Shown piece after piece: positions 26,059-35,271 of a stretch of DNA of 64,000 nucleotides. This DNA is from Bradyrhizobium sp. CCBAU 051011 (GTDB taxonomy: Bacteria > Pseudomonadota > Alphaproteobacteria > Rhizobiales > Xanthobacteraceae): the NCBI RefSeq assembly GCF_009930815.1, contig NZ_CP022222.1:3018501-3082500 (forward strand), given 5' to 3'. The notes beneath the pieces were generated by a model, which made no database searches, had not been told where the DNA came from, and saw only the letters and a program-made list of their open reading frames with translations. Both the position numbers and the translations under genes were made by a program. How positions within the stretch are numbered: the stretch's first letter is position 1; each line of letters begins with the position of its first letter.

Positions 26059-27717
26059 ATGCGTAACGAGACATCGAAGAAGACGGCCACCGCGTGGCTG
26101 CTGGCGACCGCCCTGGTGGTGGGGCTGCCGCAGCTCGCAAGCGCCGAGACCGTGCTGCGGATCGGCATGACGGCGGCCGATATTCCGCGCACGCTCGGGC
26201 AACCCGATCAGGGTTTTGAGGGCAACCGCTTCACCGGCCTGACGATGTATGACGGCCTGACGATGTGGGACCTCTCCTCGGCCAGCAAGGCGAGCGTCAT
26301 GATTCCCGGGCTTGCGACCGAGTGGAAGGTCGATGAGGCCGACAAGAAGAAGTGGACCTTCAAGCTGCGTCCCGGCGTCAAATTCCATGATGGCAGCGAC
26401 TTCAATGCCGACGCCGTGGTCTGGAACGTCGAGAAGGTGCTGAAGCAGGATGCGCCGCATTTCGACGCCAGCCAGGTCGGCGTCACCGCCTCGCGCATGC
26501 CGACGCTGGCCTCGGCGCGCAAGATCGACGACATGACGGTGGAATTGACCACCAAGGAGCCGGACAGTTTTCTGCCGATCAACCTGACCAACCTGTTCAT
26601 GGCGAGCCCCGCCAAATGGCAGGCATTCTATGACAAGGCTGAAGGTGCCGACGCCAAGGCGAAGTCGCAGGCCGCCTGGGCGGCGTTTGCCAGGGACGCT
26701 TCGGGCACCGGCCCCTGGAAGATGTCGAAGTTCACGCCGCGCGAGCGGCTCGAACTGGTCAAGAACGAGGGCTATTGGGACAAGGCCCGCGTGCCCAAGG
26801 TCGACCGGATGGTGCTGTTGCCGATGCCGGAAGCAAATGCCCGCACCGCGGCGCTGCTGTCCGGTCAGGTCGACTGGGTCGAGGCACCGGCGCCGGATGC
26901 CGTCAAGGAGATTAAGCAGCGCGGCTTCCAGCTTCAGGCCAATGAATCCCCACATGTCTGGCCCTGGCAGTTCTCGCGCATCGAAGGCTCGCCCTGGAAC
27001 GACATCCGCGTCCGCAAGGCCGCCAATCTCTGCATCGACCGTGAAGGTCTGAAAGAGGGCCTGCTCGCCGGCCTGATGGTGCCGGCCACCGGCACGTTCG
27101 AGCCCGGCCATCCCTGGCGCGGAAAGCCGACCTTCGAGATCAAGTATGACCTGAAGGCCGCCCAGAAGCTGATGCAGGAGGCCGGATACGGCCCGAGCAA
27201 GAAGCTGACGGTGAAGACCCAGACCTCCGCCTCGGGGTCGGGCCAGATGCAGCCCTTGCCGATGAACGAATATCTGCAGCAGGCACTGGCCGAGTGCTAC
27301 TTCGACGTCCAGCTCGATGTCATCGAGTGGAACACGCTGTTCACCAACTGGCGCCGCGGCGCCAAGGATCCGACCGCCAACGGCGCCAACGCCACCAACG
27401 TCACCTATGCGGCGATGGACCCGTTCTTCGCGCTGGTGCGCTTCCTGCAATCGTCGATGGCGCCGCCGGTCTCGAACAATTGGGGCTACATCAACAACCC
27501 CAAGTTCGACGAGCTGGTGACCAAGGCCCGCCAGACCTTCGATCCCGCAGCCCGTGACGCGGCACTCGCCGACCTGCATGCGGCATCCGTCGATGACGCG
27601 GCGTTCCTCTACGTCGCCCACGACGTCTCGCCGCGCGCGATGAGCCCGAAGGTCAAGGGTTTTGTGCAGCCGAAGAGCTGGTTCGTCGACTTCTCGCCGG
27701 TGACGATGGCGCCGTAG
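26059..27717 (+). CDS. Peptide-type ABC transporter substrate-binding protein (SBP_bac_5), second paralogue
   Basis: 552 residues from the ATG at 26059, which has GAGAAGGGA upstream; the in-frame TTG at 26050 is not needed. A signal peptide ends near L-A-S-A-E. It shares the stretches PGLATEWKVDEADKKKWTF and GVKFHDGSDFNADAVVWN with its divergent paralogue at 24234-25847. It heads the operon that continues with permeases, ATPases and an amidase. Its permease starts 208 bases downstream, after a large palindrome. The ligand is not known; the amidase in the operon suggests an amide or peptide-like compound. Confidence 0.9.
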   Translation: MRNETSKKTATAWLLATALVVGLPQLASAETVLRIGMTAADIPRTLGQPDQGFEGNRFTGLTMYDGLTMWDLSSASKASVMIPGLATEWKVDEADKKKWTFKLRPGVKFHDGSDFNADAVVWNVEKVLKQDAPHFDASQVGVTASRMPTLASARKIDDMTVELTTKEPDSFLPINLTNLFMASPAKWQAFYDKAEGADAKAKSQAAWAAFARDASGTGPWKMSKFTPRERLELVKNEGYWDKARVPKVDRMVLLPMPEANARTAALLSGQVDWVEAPAPDAVKEIKQRGFQLQANESPHVWPWQFSRIEGSPWNDIRVRKAANLCIDREGLKEGLLAGLMVPATGTFEPGHPWRGKPTFEIKYDLKAAQKLMQEAGYGPSKKLTVKTQTSASGSGQMQPLPMNEYLQQALAECYFDVQLDVIEWNTLFTNWRRGAKDPTANGANATNVTYAAMDPFFALVRFLQSSMAPPVSNNWGYINNPKFDELVTKARQTFDPAARDAALADLHAASVDDAAFLYVAHDVSPRAMSPKVKGFVQPKSWFVDFSPVTMAP

Positions 27718-27736
27718 GTCCGGACTTGCGATGTTG

Positions 27737-27908
27737 CACCCTCTCCCCTTGTGGGAGAGGGTGGCTTCGATGCGAAGCATCGAAGCCGGATGAGGGGTTT
27801 TCTCCGCGGACACGCCTCCCTCATCTGGATTGTCTGTGTCCGCGGATAGAACCCCTCATCTGGCGCGGCCTAGCGTCCGCGCCACCTTCTCCCACAAGGG
27901 GAGAAGGG
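27737..27908. repeat. Large intergenic palindrome within the peptide-transporter operon
   Basis: Outer arms CACCCTCTCCCCTTGTGGGAG and CTTCTCCCACAAGGGGAGAAG, with inner inverted segments around TCTCCGCGGACAC and GTGTCCGCGGATAGA. It occupies nearly the whole gap between the binding protein and the first permease, so the transcript would contain a strong hairpin. Confidence 0.7.
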
Positions 27909-27925
27909 AAAAAGAAAAGCAGACC

Positions 27926-28879
27926 GTGTTCGCTTATATCGCCCGGCGTATCGTCTACGTCATTCCGATCGTTATCAGCGTCGCGCTGGTGTGTTTCCTG
28001 CTCGTGCATATCACGCCCGGCGACCCGCTGGTCGCGGTGCTGCCGGCGGATGCCTCGCAGGAACTCGCCGCGCAAATGCGAACGGCTTACGGCTTCGACC
28101 GGCCGCTGCCGGTGCAGTTCGGGCTGTGGATCTGGCGCGCACTCCACGGCGATCTCGGCAGCTCGATCGCCACCGGTCGCCCGGTGCTGACGGAAGTGTT
28201 GCGCGCGGTCGGCAATACCGTGACGCTTGCAATTGCCGCAGCGATGATCGGCTTCACGCTCGGGCTGTTGTTCGGCCTGATCGCCGGCTATTTCCGCGAC
28301 ACATGGGTCGACAAGGTCGCGACCTCGGTTGCGATTGCCGGAGTTTCGGTGCCGCATTACTGGCTCGGCATGGTGATGGTCATCATCTTCTCGGTGCAGC
28401 TCAACTGGCTGCCCGCGGTCGGCGCCGGTCCCGGCGGTTCCGGTTCGTGGGGCTGGGATTGGGAGCATATGAAATATCTCATCCTGCCGGCGATCACGAC
28501 CTCGGTGATCCCGATGGGTATCGTCACCCGCACCGTGCGCGCGCTCACCGGCGATATCCTTTCGCAGGATTTCGTCGAGGCCCTGCGCGCCAAGGGCCTC
28601 CGCGAACTCGACGTGTTCAAGCACGTCATCAAGAACGCCGCACCGACGGCGCTTGCGGTGATGGGCCTGCAGCTCGGCTACATGCTCGGCGGCTCGATCC
28701 TGATCGAGACCGTGTTCTCCTGGCCCGGCTCGGGCTTGCTGCTCAATTCGGCGATCTTCCAGCGCGACCTGCCGCTGCTGCAGGGCACCATCCTGGTGCT
28801 GGCGCTGTTCTTCGTCGCCCTTAACCTCCTGGTCGATATCGCGCAGGCCGCGATCGATCCGCGCATCAAGCGGGGCTGA
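27926..28879 (+). CDS. Peptide-type ABC transporter permease, DppB-like
   Basis: 317 residues from a GTG at 27926; the frame reaches further upstream, but that part is the translated palindrome. The N-terminus FAYIARRIVYVIPIVISVAL is typical of DppB. The protein has about six membrane segments and the binding-protein-dependent permease loop E-A-L-R-A-K-G-L. It forms the inner-membrane channel with the next gene, two bases downstream. Confidence 0.9.
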   Translation: MFAYIARRIVYVIPIVISVALVCFLLVHITPGDPLVAVLPADASQELAAQMRTAYGFDRPLPVQFGLWIWRALHGDLGSSIATGRPVLTEVLRAVGNTVTLAIAAAMIGFTLGLLFGLIAGYFRDTWVDKVATSVAIAGVSVPHYWLGMVMVIIFSVQLNWLPAVGAGPGGSGSWGWDWEHMKYLILPAITTSVIPMGIVTRTVRALTGDILSQDFVEALRAKGLRELDVFKHVIKNAAPTALAVMGLQLGYMLGGSILIETVFSWPGSGLLLNSAIFQRDLPLLQGTILVLALFFVALNLLVDIAQAAIDPRIKRG

Positions 28880-28881
28880 TC

Positions 28882-29769
28882 ATGACCGTGATGTCGGATA
28901 CTGCGCTGCAAGCCGCGCCCATCACCAAGGCGCGCGGCTATTGGGCGACCGTCGGCCGCCGCATCGTGCGCGACAAGGTCAGCATGGTCTGCGCCTTCGT
29001 GCTGGTGCTGATCTTCGCTTCCGCGCTGCTGGCGCCCTGGCTCGGCCTCGCCGATCCCTATCAGGGCTCGATGATCCGGAGGCTTCGCCATATCGGCACG
29101 CCGAACTATCCGCTCGGCACCGACGAACTCGGCCGCGACATGCTGGCTCGGCTGATCTATGGCGGGCGGCTGTCGCTGATCATCGGCATCCTGCCCGTGA
29201 TCTTCGCCTTCGTGATCGGCACCTCGCTCGGCCTTGTCGCCGGCTATGTCGGCGGCCGGCTCAATACCGCGATCATGCGCACCATCGACGTGTTCTACGC
29301 CTTCCCCTCGGTGCTGCTGGCGATCGCGATCTCGGGCGCGCTGGGCGCGGGCATCGTCAACTCGATCGTGTCGCTGACCATCGTATTCGTTCCGCAGATC
29401 ACCCGCGTCGCCGAAAGCGTTACGACAGGCGTGCGCAACATGGATTTCGTCGAAGCCGCGCGCGCCTCCGGCGCCGGGCCCTTCACCATCATGCGCGTGC
29501 ACATGCTGGGCAATGTGCTCGGACCGATCTTCGTCTACGCGACGGGACTGATCTCGGTGTCGATGATCCTCGCCGCCGGCCTGTCGTTCCTCGGCCTCGG
29601 CACCAAGCCGCCGGAACCGGAATGGGGCCTGATGCTGAACACGCTGCGCACGGCGATCTATGTCAACCCATGGGTGGCGGCGCTGCCGGGCGTCATGATC
29701 TTTGCGGTGTCGATCTGCTTCAATCTTTTGAGCGACGGCATGCGTAGTGCCATGGATATCAGGAACTGA
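28882..29769 (+). CDS. Peptide-type ABC transporter permease, DppC-like
   Basis: 295 residues with about six membrane segments. DppC hallmarks are LGTDELGRDMLARLIYGGR near residue 80 and the coupling loop E-A-A-R-A-S-G-A. The LSFLGLGTKPPEPEWG stretch near the end is also typical. It starts two bases after the DppB stop and is followed four bases later by the ATPase gene. Confidence 0.92.
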   Translation: MTVMSDTALQAAPITKARGYWATVGRRIVRDKVSMVCAFVLVLIFASALLAPWLGLADPYQGSMIRRLRHIGTPNYPLGTDELGRDMLARLIYGGRLSLIIGILPVIFAFVIGTSLGLVAGYVGGRLNTAIMRTIDVFYAFPSVLLAIAISGALGAGIVNSIVSLTIVFVPQITRVAESVTTGVRNMDFVEAARASGAGPFTIMRVHMLGNVLGPIFVYATGLISVSMILAAGLSFLGLGTKPPEPEWGLMLNTLRTAIYVNPWVAALPGVMIFAVSICFNLLSDGMRSAMDIRN

Positions 29770-29773
29770 CGCG

Positions 29774-30853
29774 ATGAGTGAAACCAGCCCGTCAGTCGAT
29801 CATCTGGAGCCGGTCGAGGACGTCGGCGGCGCGGCGCAGCCGCTGTTGCAGGTCGCAGGCCTCACCAAGCATTTTCCGGTGCGGGGCGATCTGTTCAGCC
29901 CGCGCAAAACCGTGCGCGCGGTCGATAATGTCTCCTTCTCCATTGCCAAGGGCGAAACCGTCGGCATCGTCGGCGAGTCCGGCTGCGGCAAGTCGACCAC
30001 TGCGCGGCTGCTGATGCACCTGATGAAGCGCGATGCCGGAGATATTATCTATGACGGCCTGCAGGTCGGCCGTGCACTGTCGCTGCGAGAACTTCGCCGC
30101 GGCATGCAGATGGTATTCCAGGACAGCTACGCCTCGCTCAATCCGCGCCTGACCATCGAGGACTCGATCGCATTCGGTCCCAAGGTTCACGGTATGGCGG
30201 ATGCCGCCGCGCGCACGCTAGCGCGCGAACTGCTCGGCAAGGTGGGTTTGCGCCCGGAAACCTTTGCCAACCGCTACCCGCACGAGATTTCTGGCGGCCA
30301 GCGCCAGCGCGTCAATATCGCGCGGGCGCTGGCGCTGTCGCCGCGGCTCGTGATCCTGGATGAAGCCGTCTCGGCGCTCGATAAATCCGTCGAGGCGCAG
30401 GTGCTCAACCTGCTCGCCGATCTCAAGCGCGAATTCGGGCTGACCTATCTGTTCATCAGCCACGATCTCAACGTGGTGCGTTATATCTCGGACCGCGTGC
30501 TGGTGATGTATCTCGGCGAGGTGGTCGAACTCGGCCCGGTCGACAAGGTCTGGGACGCGCCGGCGCATCCCTATACGCGGGCGCTGCTGGCAGCGATGCC
30601 GTCGTCCGACCCTGATAATCGCACCGAGACGCCGCCGATCTCAGGCGACCCGCCCAACCCGATCGACCCGCCCTCCGGCTGCCGGTTTCACACCCGCTGT
30701 CCGTTTGCGGAGCCGCTCTGCGCAAATGCGACGCCAAACCTCAGCGATGTCGATACAATGGGCCATCAGGCGGCGTGCTACATGGCCATCCCGGGCTCCG
30801 GACACAGCCGCGCGCCGGCCGACAAGAATGACATGGGAGTGAGCGCCGCATGA
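29774..30853 (+). CDS. Peptide-type ABC transporter ATPase, DppF-like
   Basis: 359 residues from the ATG at 29774. Walker A is G-E-S-G-C-G-K-S, signature I-S-G-G-Q-R-Q-R, Walker B L-V-I-L-D-E-A and switch [11 protein letters not shown]. The C-terminal oligopeptide/dipeptide extension carries the Cys residues of this branch ([15 protein letters not shown]), which suggests an iron-sulfur site as in characterised DppF/DppD proteins. It overlaps the next small gene by ATGA. Confidence 0.92.
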   Translation: MSETSPSVDHLEPVEDVGGAAQPLLQVAGLTKHFPVRGDLFSPRKTVRAVDNVSFSIAKGETVGIVGESGCGKSTTARLLMHLMKRDAGDIIYDGLQVGRALSLRELRRGMQMVFQDSYASLNPRLTIEDSIAFGPKVHGMADAAARTLARELLGKVGLRPETFANRYPHEISGGQRQRVNIARALALSPRLVILDEAVSALDKSVEAQVLNLLADLKREFGLTYLFISHDLNVVRYISDRVLVMYLGEVVELGPVDKVWDAPAHPYTRALLAAMPSSDPDNRTETPPISGDPPNPIDPPSGCRFHTRCPFAEPLCANATPNLSDVDTMGHQAACYMAIPGSGHSRAPADKNDMGVSAA

Positions 30854-31047
30854 CAAGACCCGATCCAAAACAGGTCAAGGTAATGACCGACGTCGCCGGC
30901 GTGCCGCAGGATTCGGAAGTATCCGCCCGCATCGCCAATTCCATCGGCCCGGCCTTCGACGGCTTTGCGCCGGTCGCCGGCACGCTGCCGATGGACCTCG
31001 AGCCGGCAAGCTTCCTGCTGGTGCAGAACGCGAAGGTGTCGAAATGA
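30850..31047 (+). CDS. Small AtzG-like protein, putative partner of the downstream amidase
   Basis: 65 residues, overlapping both the ATPase gene before it and the amidase gene after it by four bases, so it is certainly placed in the operon. The pattern is a short helical stretch (SEVSARIANSIGPAF) and a late EPASFLLVQN. This resembles the small AtzG-like/DUF4089 proteins that form a GatC-like subunit with amidases of the AtzE type. The match is by pattern only and has no database support here. It lacks a signal peptide and membrane segments. If the assignment is wrong, it is simply an operon-encoded small hypothetical protein. Confidence 0.7.
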   Translation: MTRPDPKQVKVMTDVAGVPQDSEVSARIANSIGPAFDGFAPVAGTLPMDLEPASFLLVQNAKVSK

Positions 31048-32456
31048 GCGGCGAGCCAGCCCTGATGTCGCTCGTTGCGGTTGCCAAGGCGATCGCGGCC
31101 AAGAAAATTTCCTCGCGCGAGGCGACGCAATCCTGTCTCGACCGGATCGCGCAGTGGCAGCCGCACGTCAACGCCTACATGGCGATCGAGCCGGAGGCAG
31201 CGCTTGCCGCGGCCGATGCCGCCGACGCTGATCTCGCCAAGGGCAAGATTGCCGGCCCGCTACTTGGTGTGCCAATGGCGCACAAGGACATGTATTACGA
31301 CGCCGGCAAGGTCGTGACCTGCGGCTCCAAGATCCGGCGCGAATTCGTCGCGACGACGACGTCGACCGCGTTGCAGCGGCTGAAGGACGCCGGCTCCGTC
31401 AGGCTCGGCTCGCTGCAGATGGTCGAATTCGCCTACGGGCCAACCGGCCACAATGTGCATTACGGCGCGGTGCGTAACCCCTGGAATGTCGATCACATCA
31501 CCGGCGGCTCGTCGTCCGGCTCGGGCTCCGCGGTCGCGGCACGGCTGACCTTTGCGGCGCTGGGCTCGGATACCGGCGGCTCGATCCGGATGCCCGCGCA
31601 TTTTTGCGGCGTCACCGGCTTCAAGACCACGGTCGGCCTGATCAGCCGCGCCGGCGCGATGCCGCTGTCGCAATCGCTCGATACCGTAGGCCCGCTCGCG
31701 CAGACCGTCGAGGACTGTGCGCTGCTGGTGGGGCTGATGGCGGGCGCCGATCCCGAGGATCCGACCACGTCGACGCAGCCGGTGCCGAACTACATGGCCG
31801 CGACCACGGGCTCGATGAAGGGCCTGAAGATCGGCGTGCCGACCGCCTTCTATGTCGACGATCTCGATTCCGAAGTGGCGCGGGTGCTGGATGAGACCAT
31901 CGCTACGCTGAAAAAGGAAGGCGCCGAAATCGTCAAGGTCGAGCTGCCGGACCAGCGCCAGCTCACCGCCGCCTGCCAGATCGTGCTCGCCACCGAAGCT
32001 GCCGCCTTCCACAAGCGCTGGATGATCGAACGTCCCCAGGATTACGGTGCGCAGGTCCTGATGCGGCTGCAGAACGGGCTTGCCATTCCGGCCGTGACCT
32101 ATCTCGAAGCGATGCGCTGGCGCGGTCCGGCGCTCGCCGCCTACCTTGCGGCGGTGGAAGGCACCGATGCCGTGATCGCGCCGGTGGCGCCAATGCCGGC
32201 GGCGACGATTGCCGAGAGCGACGTCGGCAACAGCCTCGATGCGGAAGCCGTGATCCAGCGGATCACGCGCTTCACCCGTCCGATCAATTATCTCGGCCTG
32301 CCGTCGCTTTCGATTCCCGCCGGTTTCACCAGCAAGGGCCTGCCCGTCGGCATGCAATTGATCGGCCGTGCCTTTGACGAGGCCGGGCTGGTGCGGATCG
32401 GCGCGGCGTTCCAGCGCGCCACCGACCATCACCAAAAGGTACCAAAATTGGCATGA
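31044..32456 (+). CDS. Amidase-signature family amidohydrolase (AtzE/GatA type)
   Basis: 470 residues. The Ser-cisSer-Lys triad is complete: Lys81 in M-A-H-K-D-M, Ser156 in G-G-S-S-S-G-S and nucleophile Ser180 in D-T-G-G-S-I-R. The spacing of 75 and 24 residues matches GatA. It hydrolyses a carboxamide in the cytoplasm; the substrate is presumably something brought in by the surrounding transporter. It is coupled by ATGA overlaps to the small gene upstream and the DppD-like ATPase downstream. It is not expected to be the glutamyl-tRNA amidotransferase, since no gatB or gatC is present. Confidence 0.9.
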   Translation: MSGEPALMSLVAVAKAIAAKKISSREATQSCLDRIAQWQPHVNAYMAIEPEAALAAADAADADLAKGKIAGPLLGVPMAHKDMYYDAGKVVTCGSKIRREFVATTTSTALQRLKDAGSVRLGSLQMVEFAYGPTGHNVHYGAVRNPWNVDHITGGSSSGSGSAVAARLTFAALGSDTGGSIRMPAHFCGVTGFKTTVGLISRAGAMPLSQSLDTVGPLAQTVEDCALLVGLMAGADPEDPTTSTQPVPNYMAATTGSMKGLKIGVPTAFYVDDLDSEVARVLDETIATLKKEGAEIVKVELPDQRQLTAACQIVLATEAAAFHKRWMIERPQDYGAQVLMRLQNGLAIPAVTYLEAMRWRGPALAAYLAAVEGTDAVIAPVAPMPAATIAESDVGNSLDAEAVIQRITRFTRPINYLGLPSLSIPAGFTSKGLPVGMQLIGRAFDEAGLVRIGAAFQRATDHHQKVPKLA

Positions 32457-33436
32457 GCAATCTTGTCGACATCCGCGACCTCAATATCCGCTTCACCGGC
32501 GAGCGCACGGTTCATGCCGTCAACGACATCTCGCTTTCGCTGGGCGAGGGCGAGGTGCTCGGCCTGCTGGGCGAATCCGGCTCCGGCAAGAGCGTGACCC
32601 TGCGCGCGCTGATGCGACTATTGCCGAAGAAGCGCACGCTGATTTCGGGCACCGTGAAGGTTTTGGGACGCGACGTGCTGGCGATGAACGACGAGGAGCT
32701 TTCGGCGTTTCGCGGCCAGACCGTCTCGATGATCTTCCAGGAGCCTGCGCTGGCGCTCGATCCCGTCTACACGATCGGCCGCCAGATCGCCGAAAGCGTG
32801 ATCCGTCACGAAGGCAAGAGCGAGAAGGAAGCCATGGCTCGCGCGCTGGAAATGCTGGAGGTGGTCCGGATCCCCTCCGCCAAGCGCCGGCTCGAGGCCT
32901 ATCCGCACGAAATGTCGGGCGGCATGCGCCAGCGCGCAATGATCGCGCTGGCGCTCGCCTGCAAGCCGAAGATTTTGCTGGCGGACGAACCGACCACGGC
33001 ACTGGACGCCACCGTGCAGATCCAGATTCTGCTGCTGCTCCGCGAATTGCAGCGCGAGTTCGGCATGTCCGTGATCTTCGTGACCCACGATATCGGCGTC
33101 GCGATTGAAATCTGCGACCGCGTTGCCGTGATGTATGCCGGTCAGATCGTGGAGCAGGGCACCTTGCGCGACATCGTCCGCACCCCGGTGCATCCCTATG
33201 CCAAGGGCTTGCTGGCTTCGACCGTCCACGGCGCCAAGCGCGGCCAGCGCCTTGAAACCATCCCGGGCACGCCGCCCTCGCTGGACAAGGCGCCCGTCAG
33301 TTGCTCCTTCGCGCCGCGCTGCGCGGTTGCGCAGCCGCGCTGCAGCGAGCGATTACCGCCGAATGTGCAGGTGTCGGCGGATCGAACGGCGAGGTGTGTG
33401 CTGGCGGAGCGGGCTAATGCAGTTGCTGCTACCTGA
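32453..33436 (+). CDS. Peptide-type ABC transporter ATPase, DppD-like
   Basis: 327 residues. Walker A is G-E-S-G-S-G-K-S, the Q-loop lies in [19 protein letters not shown], signature M-S-G-G-M-R-Q-R, Walker B I-L-L-A-D-E-P and switch [12 protein letters not shown]. The C-terminal Cys-containing extension ([14 protein letters not shown]) is typical of DppD. It is the last gene of the operon and starts within the amidase stop. A palindrome 34 bases after the stop may mark the transcript end. Confidence 0.92.
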   Translation: MSNLVDIRDLNIRFTGERTVHAVNDISLSLGEGEVLGLLGESGSGKSVTLRALMRLLPKKRTLISGTVKVLGRDVLAMNDEELSAFRGQTVSMIFQEPALALDPVYTIGRQIAESVIRHEGKSEKEAMARALEMLEVVRIPSAKRRLEAYPHEMSGGMRQRAMIALALACKPKILLADEPTTALDATVQIQILLLLRELQREFGMSVIFVTHDIGVAIEICDRVAVMYAGQIVEQGTLRDIVRTPVHPYAKGLLASTVHGAKRGQRLETIPGTPPSLDKAPVSCSFAPRCAVAQPRCSERLPPNVQVSADRTARCVLAERANAVAAT

Positions 33437-33469
33437 CAAGTGATGACGCAATTGAACGCAATTGAACTT

Positions 33470-33560
33470 CGTCATGCCCGGGCTTGTCCCGGGCATCCAC
33501 GTCTTCACGGCATTGCAGCGACAAAGACGTGGATGGCCGGGACAAGCCCGGCCATGACGA
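33470..33560. repeat. Intergenic palindrome, TCATGCCCGGG family (copy 2)
   Basis: Arms CGTCATGCCCGGGCTTGTCC and GGACAAGCCCGGCCATGACG, with inner arms ATCCACGTCTT and AAGACGTGGAT. It lies at the 3' end of the peptide-transporter operon and before a convergent small gene. Confidence 0.8.
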
Positions 33561-33601
33561 AAAAAATCGCGCTGCACCGCGTCTGGGACACGTGAGAGAA
33601 G

Positions 33602-33841
33602 CTACCCGCCCAATCCCGGATCGGCCCATTGCTCGATCTGTGACGGTCCCACGACTTGCTTCGGCTGATGCGGGTTGAGCGTGCCGGCGCTGGCGGACCA
33701 GCCCTTGGCCAGGATTTGCATCGCAAACAATTTTGCGTCGATCTCGGATTTGAAGGTGCGGGTCGAGCGGGCCATGCTCTCCGCAGTCTCATCCGTCTTG
33801 TCCGGACCAAAGGTGACGTACCAAATATCGCTCTGTTTCAT
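33602..33841 (-). CDS. Small conserved-looking hypothetical protein
   Basis: 79 residues from the ATG at 33841; the frame continues upstream to 34054, but the intergenic sequence there looks non-coding. The sequence begins MKQSDIWYVTFG, continues with a basic helical stretch (STRTFKSEIDAKLFAMQILA) and ends WADPGLGG. I do not recognise a family. It has no signal peptide or membrane segment. It is a single gene, convergent with the peptide-transporter operon. Confidence 0.6.
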   Translation of the reverse strand: MKQSDIWYVTFGPDKTDETAESMARSTRTFKSEIDAKLFAMQILAKGWSASAGTLNPHQPKQVVGPSQIEQWADPGLGG

Positions 33842-33973
33842 GGCGACATAACGCGCGTGACATAAAAAAGTTTCACTTCGCTGGCCGCATATGAAGTCGT
33901 GCGGACGGTCGGTCACATCGGACCATGATGGGCAGATGGTCGCCCGCGTGCGCTGCGAATCTGGGGGCTGAAC

Positions 33974-34243
33974 ATGGTAATTTCCAACGAAGGCATTCTC
34001 GTCATTCTGTTTGTCGGCCTGGTGGCCGGCTGGCTTGCCGGCAAGATCGTGCACGGCACCGGCTTCGGCATCATCGGCGACATTCTCGTCGGCATTGCCG
34101 GCGCGCTGCTCGCGAGCCTGCTGTTTCCCAAGCTCGGCATTCGTCTCGGCACCGGGCTGGTGTCCGAAATCGTCTATTCCACCATCGGCGCCATCATCCT
34201 GCTTGTGATCGTACGGCTGCTCCGAACCGGCGGGCGGTGGTAG
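33974..34243 (+). CDS. GlsB/YeaQ/YmgE-family stress-response membrane protein
   Basis: 89 residues with three hydrophobic helices (about 8-26, 32-52 and 64-82) and the family pattern GLVAGWLAGKIVHGTGFGII...GDILVGIAGA, also called transglycosylase-associated protein. These small inner-membrane proteins are linked to stress responses; no enzymatic activity is established. The ATG follows GGGGGCTGAAC. It ends six bases before the convergent LysR gene. Confidence 0.88.
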   Translation: MVISNEGILVILFVGLVAGWLAGKIVHGTGFGIIGDILVGIAGALLASLLFPKLGIRLGTGLVSEIVYSTIGAIILLVIVRLLRTGGRW

Positions 34244-34249
34244 CGCGCG

Positions 34250-35182
34250 CTATTTCGCGCGGCTGACCGCCTCGACGATCCAGCGCCGGACCGCGGCAAT
34301 CCGGCGGTCGCGCGCCTGCTCAGTGCGGGAGACGAGGTAGATCGTCTCGCTATGCGCGGCCTCGAACGCGAACGGCGCCACCAGTTTCTTGCCAAAGGAG
34401 GGCCGCGCCCTGATCAGCGGCGACATGCCGAGCGTCACGCCAAGGCCCTGTTCGGCGGCGTCCAGCATCGCCGGTACGCTGTCGAGCCACAGATGCCCGC
34501 GCGGGGTGAGATGCGACAGGCCGGCCTCGCGCAGCCAGACTGGCCAGGCGCGCGGCTGCGTCGTCAGGTGAATCAGCACCTCTCGCGACAGGTCTTCAGG
34601 TGCCTTCAATCCGCCCCTGACCAGCGCGGGTGCGCAGACCGGCAGGCCCTTCACCGCGACCAGCGGTTCGAATTTCAGCCCGGTGGAATGTTCGCGGCCA
34701 TAGCGGATGGCGACGTCGACGCGCGAGGCATTGAAGTCGGCATATTGATGCGTCGCCTCGATGCGCAGCGTGAGCCCTGGATGGCGCCGCTTGAACTCCG
34801 GCAGCGCCGGGATCAGCACGGCCGAAGTGAAGAACGGCAGCGAACTGATCCAGAGTTCGGCGCTGGCATCGCGGCGATTTCGCAGCATGTCGCGGCCGGC
34901 TTCCTGCAGCGCCGCCAGCGCCGCGGAGACCTTTGCGAGATAACGCTCGCCGTCCGCCGTCAGCCGCACCGAACGCGCGCCGCGCACGAACAGCCTTGTG
35001 CCGAACTGCTGTTCCAGTCCGCGGATCTGATGACTGATCGCGGACGGGCTGAGCGAGAGATCGCGCGCCGCGCGGCGAAAGCTCAATTGCGTGGCGGCGC
35101 GCTCGAACGCCAGCAGCGCCGGCAGGGGAGGAATCGCGCGCAGCGACGTGCCGGGTGCATCAGACGGATGAATGAAATTCAT
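34250..35182 (-). CDS. LysR-family transcriptional regulator, GcvA-like
   Basis: About 310 residues from the ATG at 35182; the upstream frame to 35245 is probably untranslated. The N-terminal winged helix-turn-helix spans about residues 20-80 (FRRAARDLSLSPSAISHQIR) and the substrate-binding domain about 105-305. The style (SLRAIPPLPALLAFERAA) is that of the GcvA group. It is divergent from the thioesterase-like gene, with about 90 bases between, so that gene is the best candidate target. Confidence 0.88.
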   Translation of the reverse strand: MNFIHPSDAPGTSLRAIPPLPALLAFERAATQLSFRRAARDLSLSPSAISHQIRGLEQQFGTRLFVRGARSVRLTADGERYLAKVSAALAALQEAGRDMLRNRRDASAELWISSLPFFTSAVLIPALPEFKRRHPGLTLRIEATHQYADFNASRVDVAIRYGREHSTGLKFEPLVAVKGLPVCAPALVRGGLKAPEDLSREVLIHLTTQPRAWPVWLREAGLSHLTPRGHLWLDSVPAMLDAAEQGLGVTLGMSPLIRARPSFGKKLVAPFAFEAAHSETIYLVSRTEQARDRRIAAVRRWIVEAVSRAK

Positions 35183-35271
35183 CTGAGGTGACGAATTCCC
35201 TTTTGTTACAGGCCCAAGTTTCCGCCAGATTGGCCCGACGCTCAACCCTGCTCATCTCTGGAATCCGAGCC

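Noticed and set aside
26026..27813. 595-codon ORF antisense to the second binding protein
   Set aside because: It mirrors a clear SBP_bac_5 gene; such long antisense frames arise from the GC-biased third positions.
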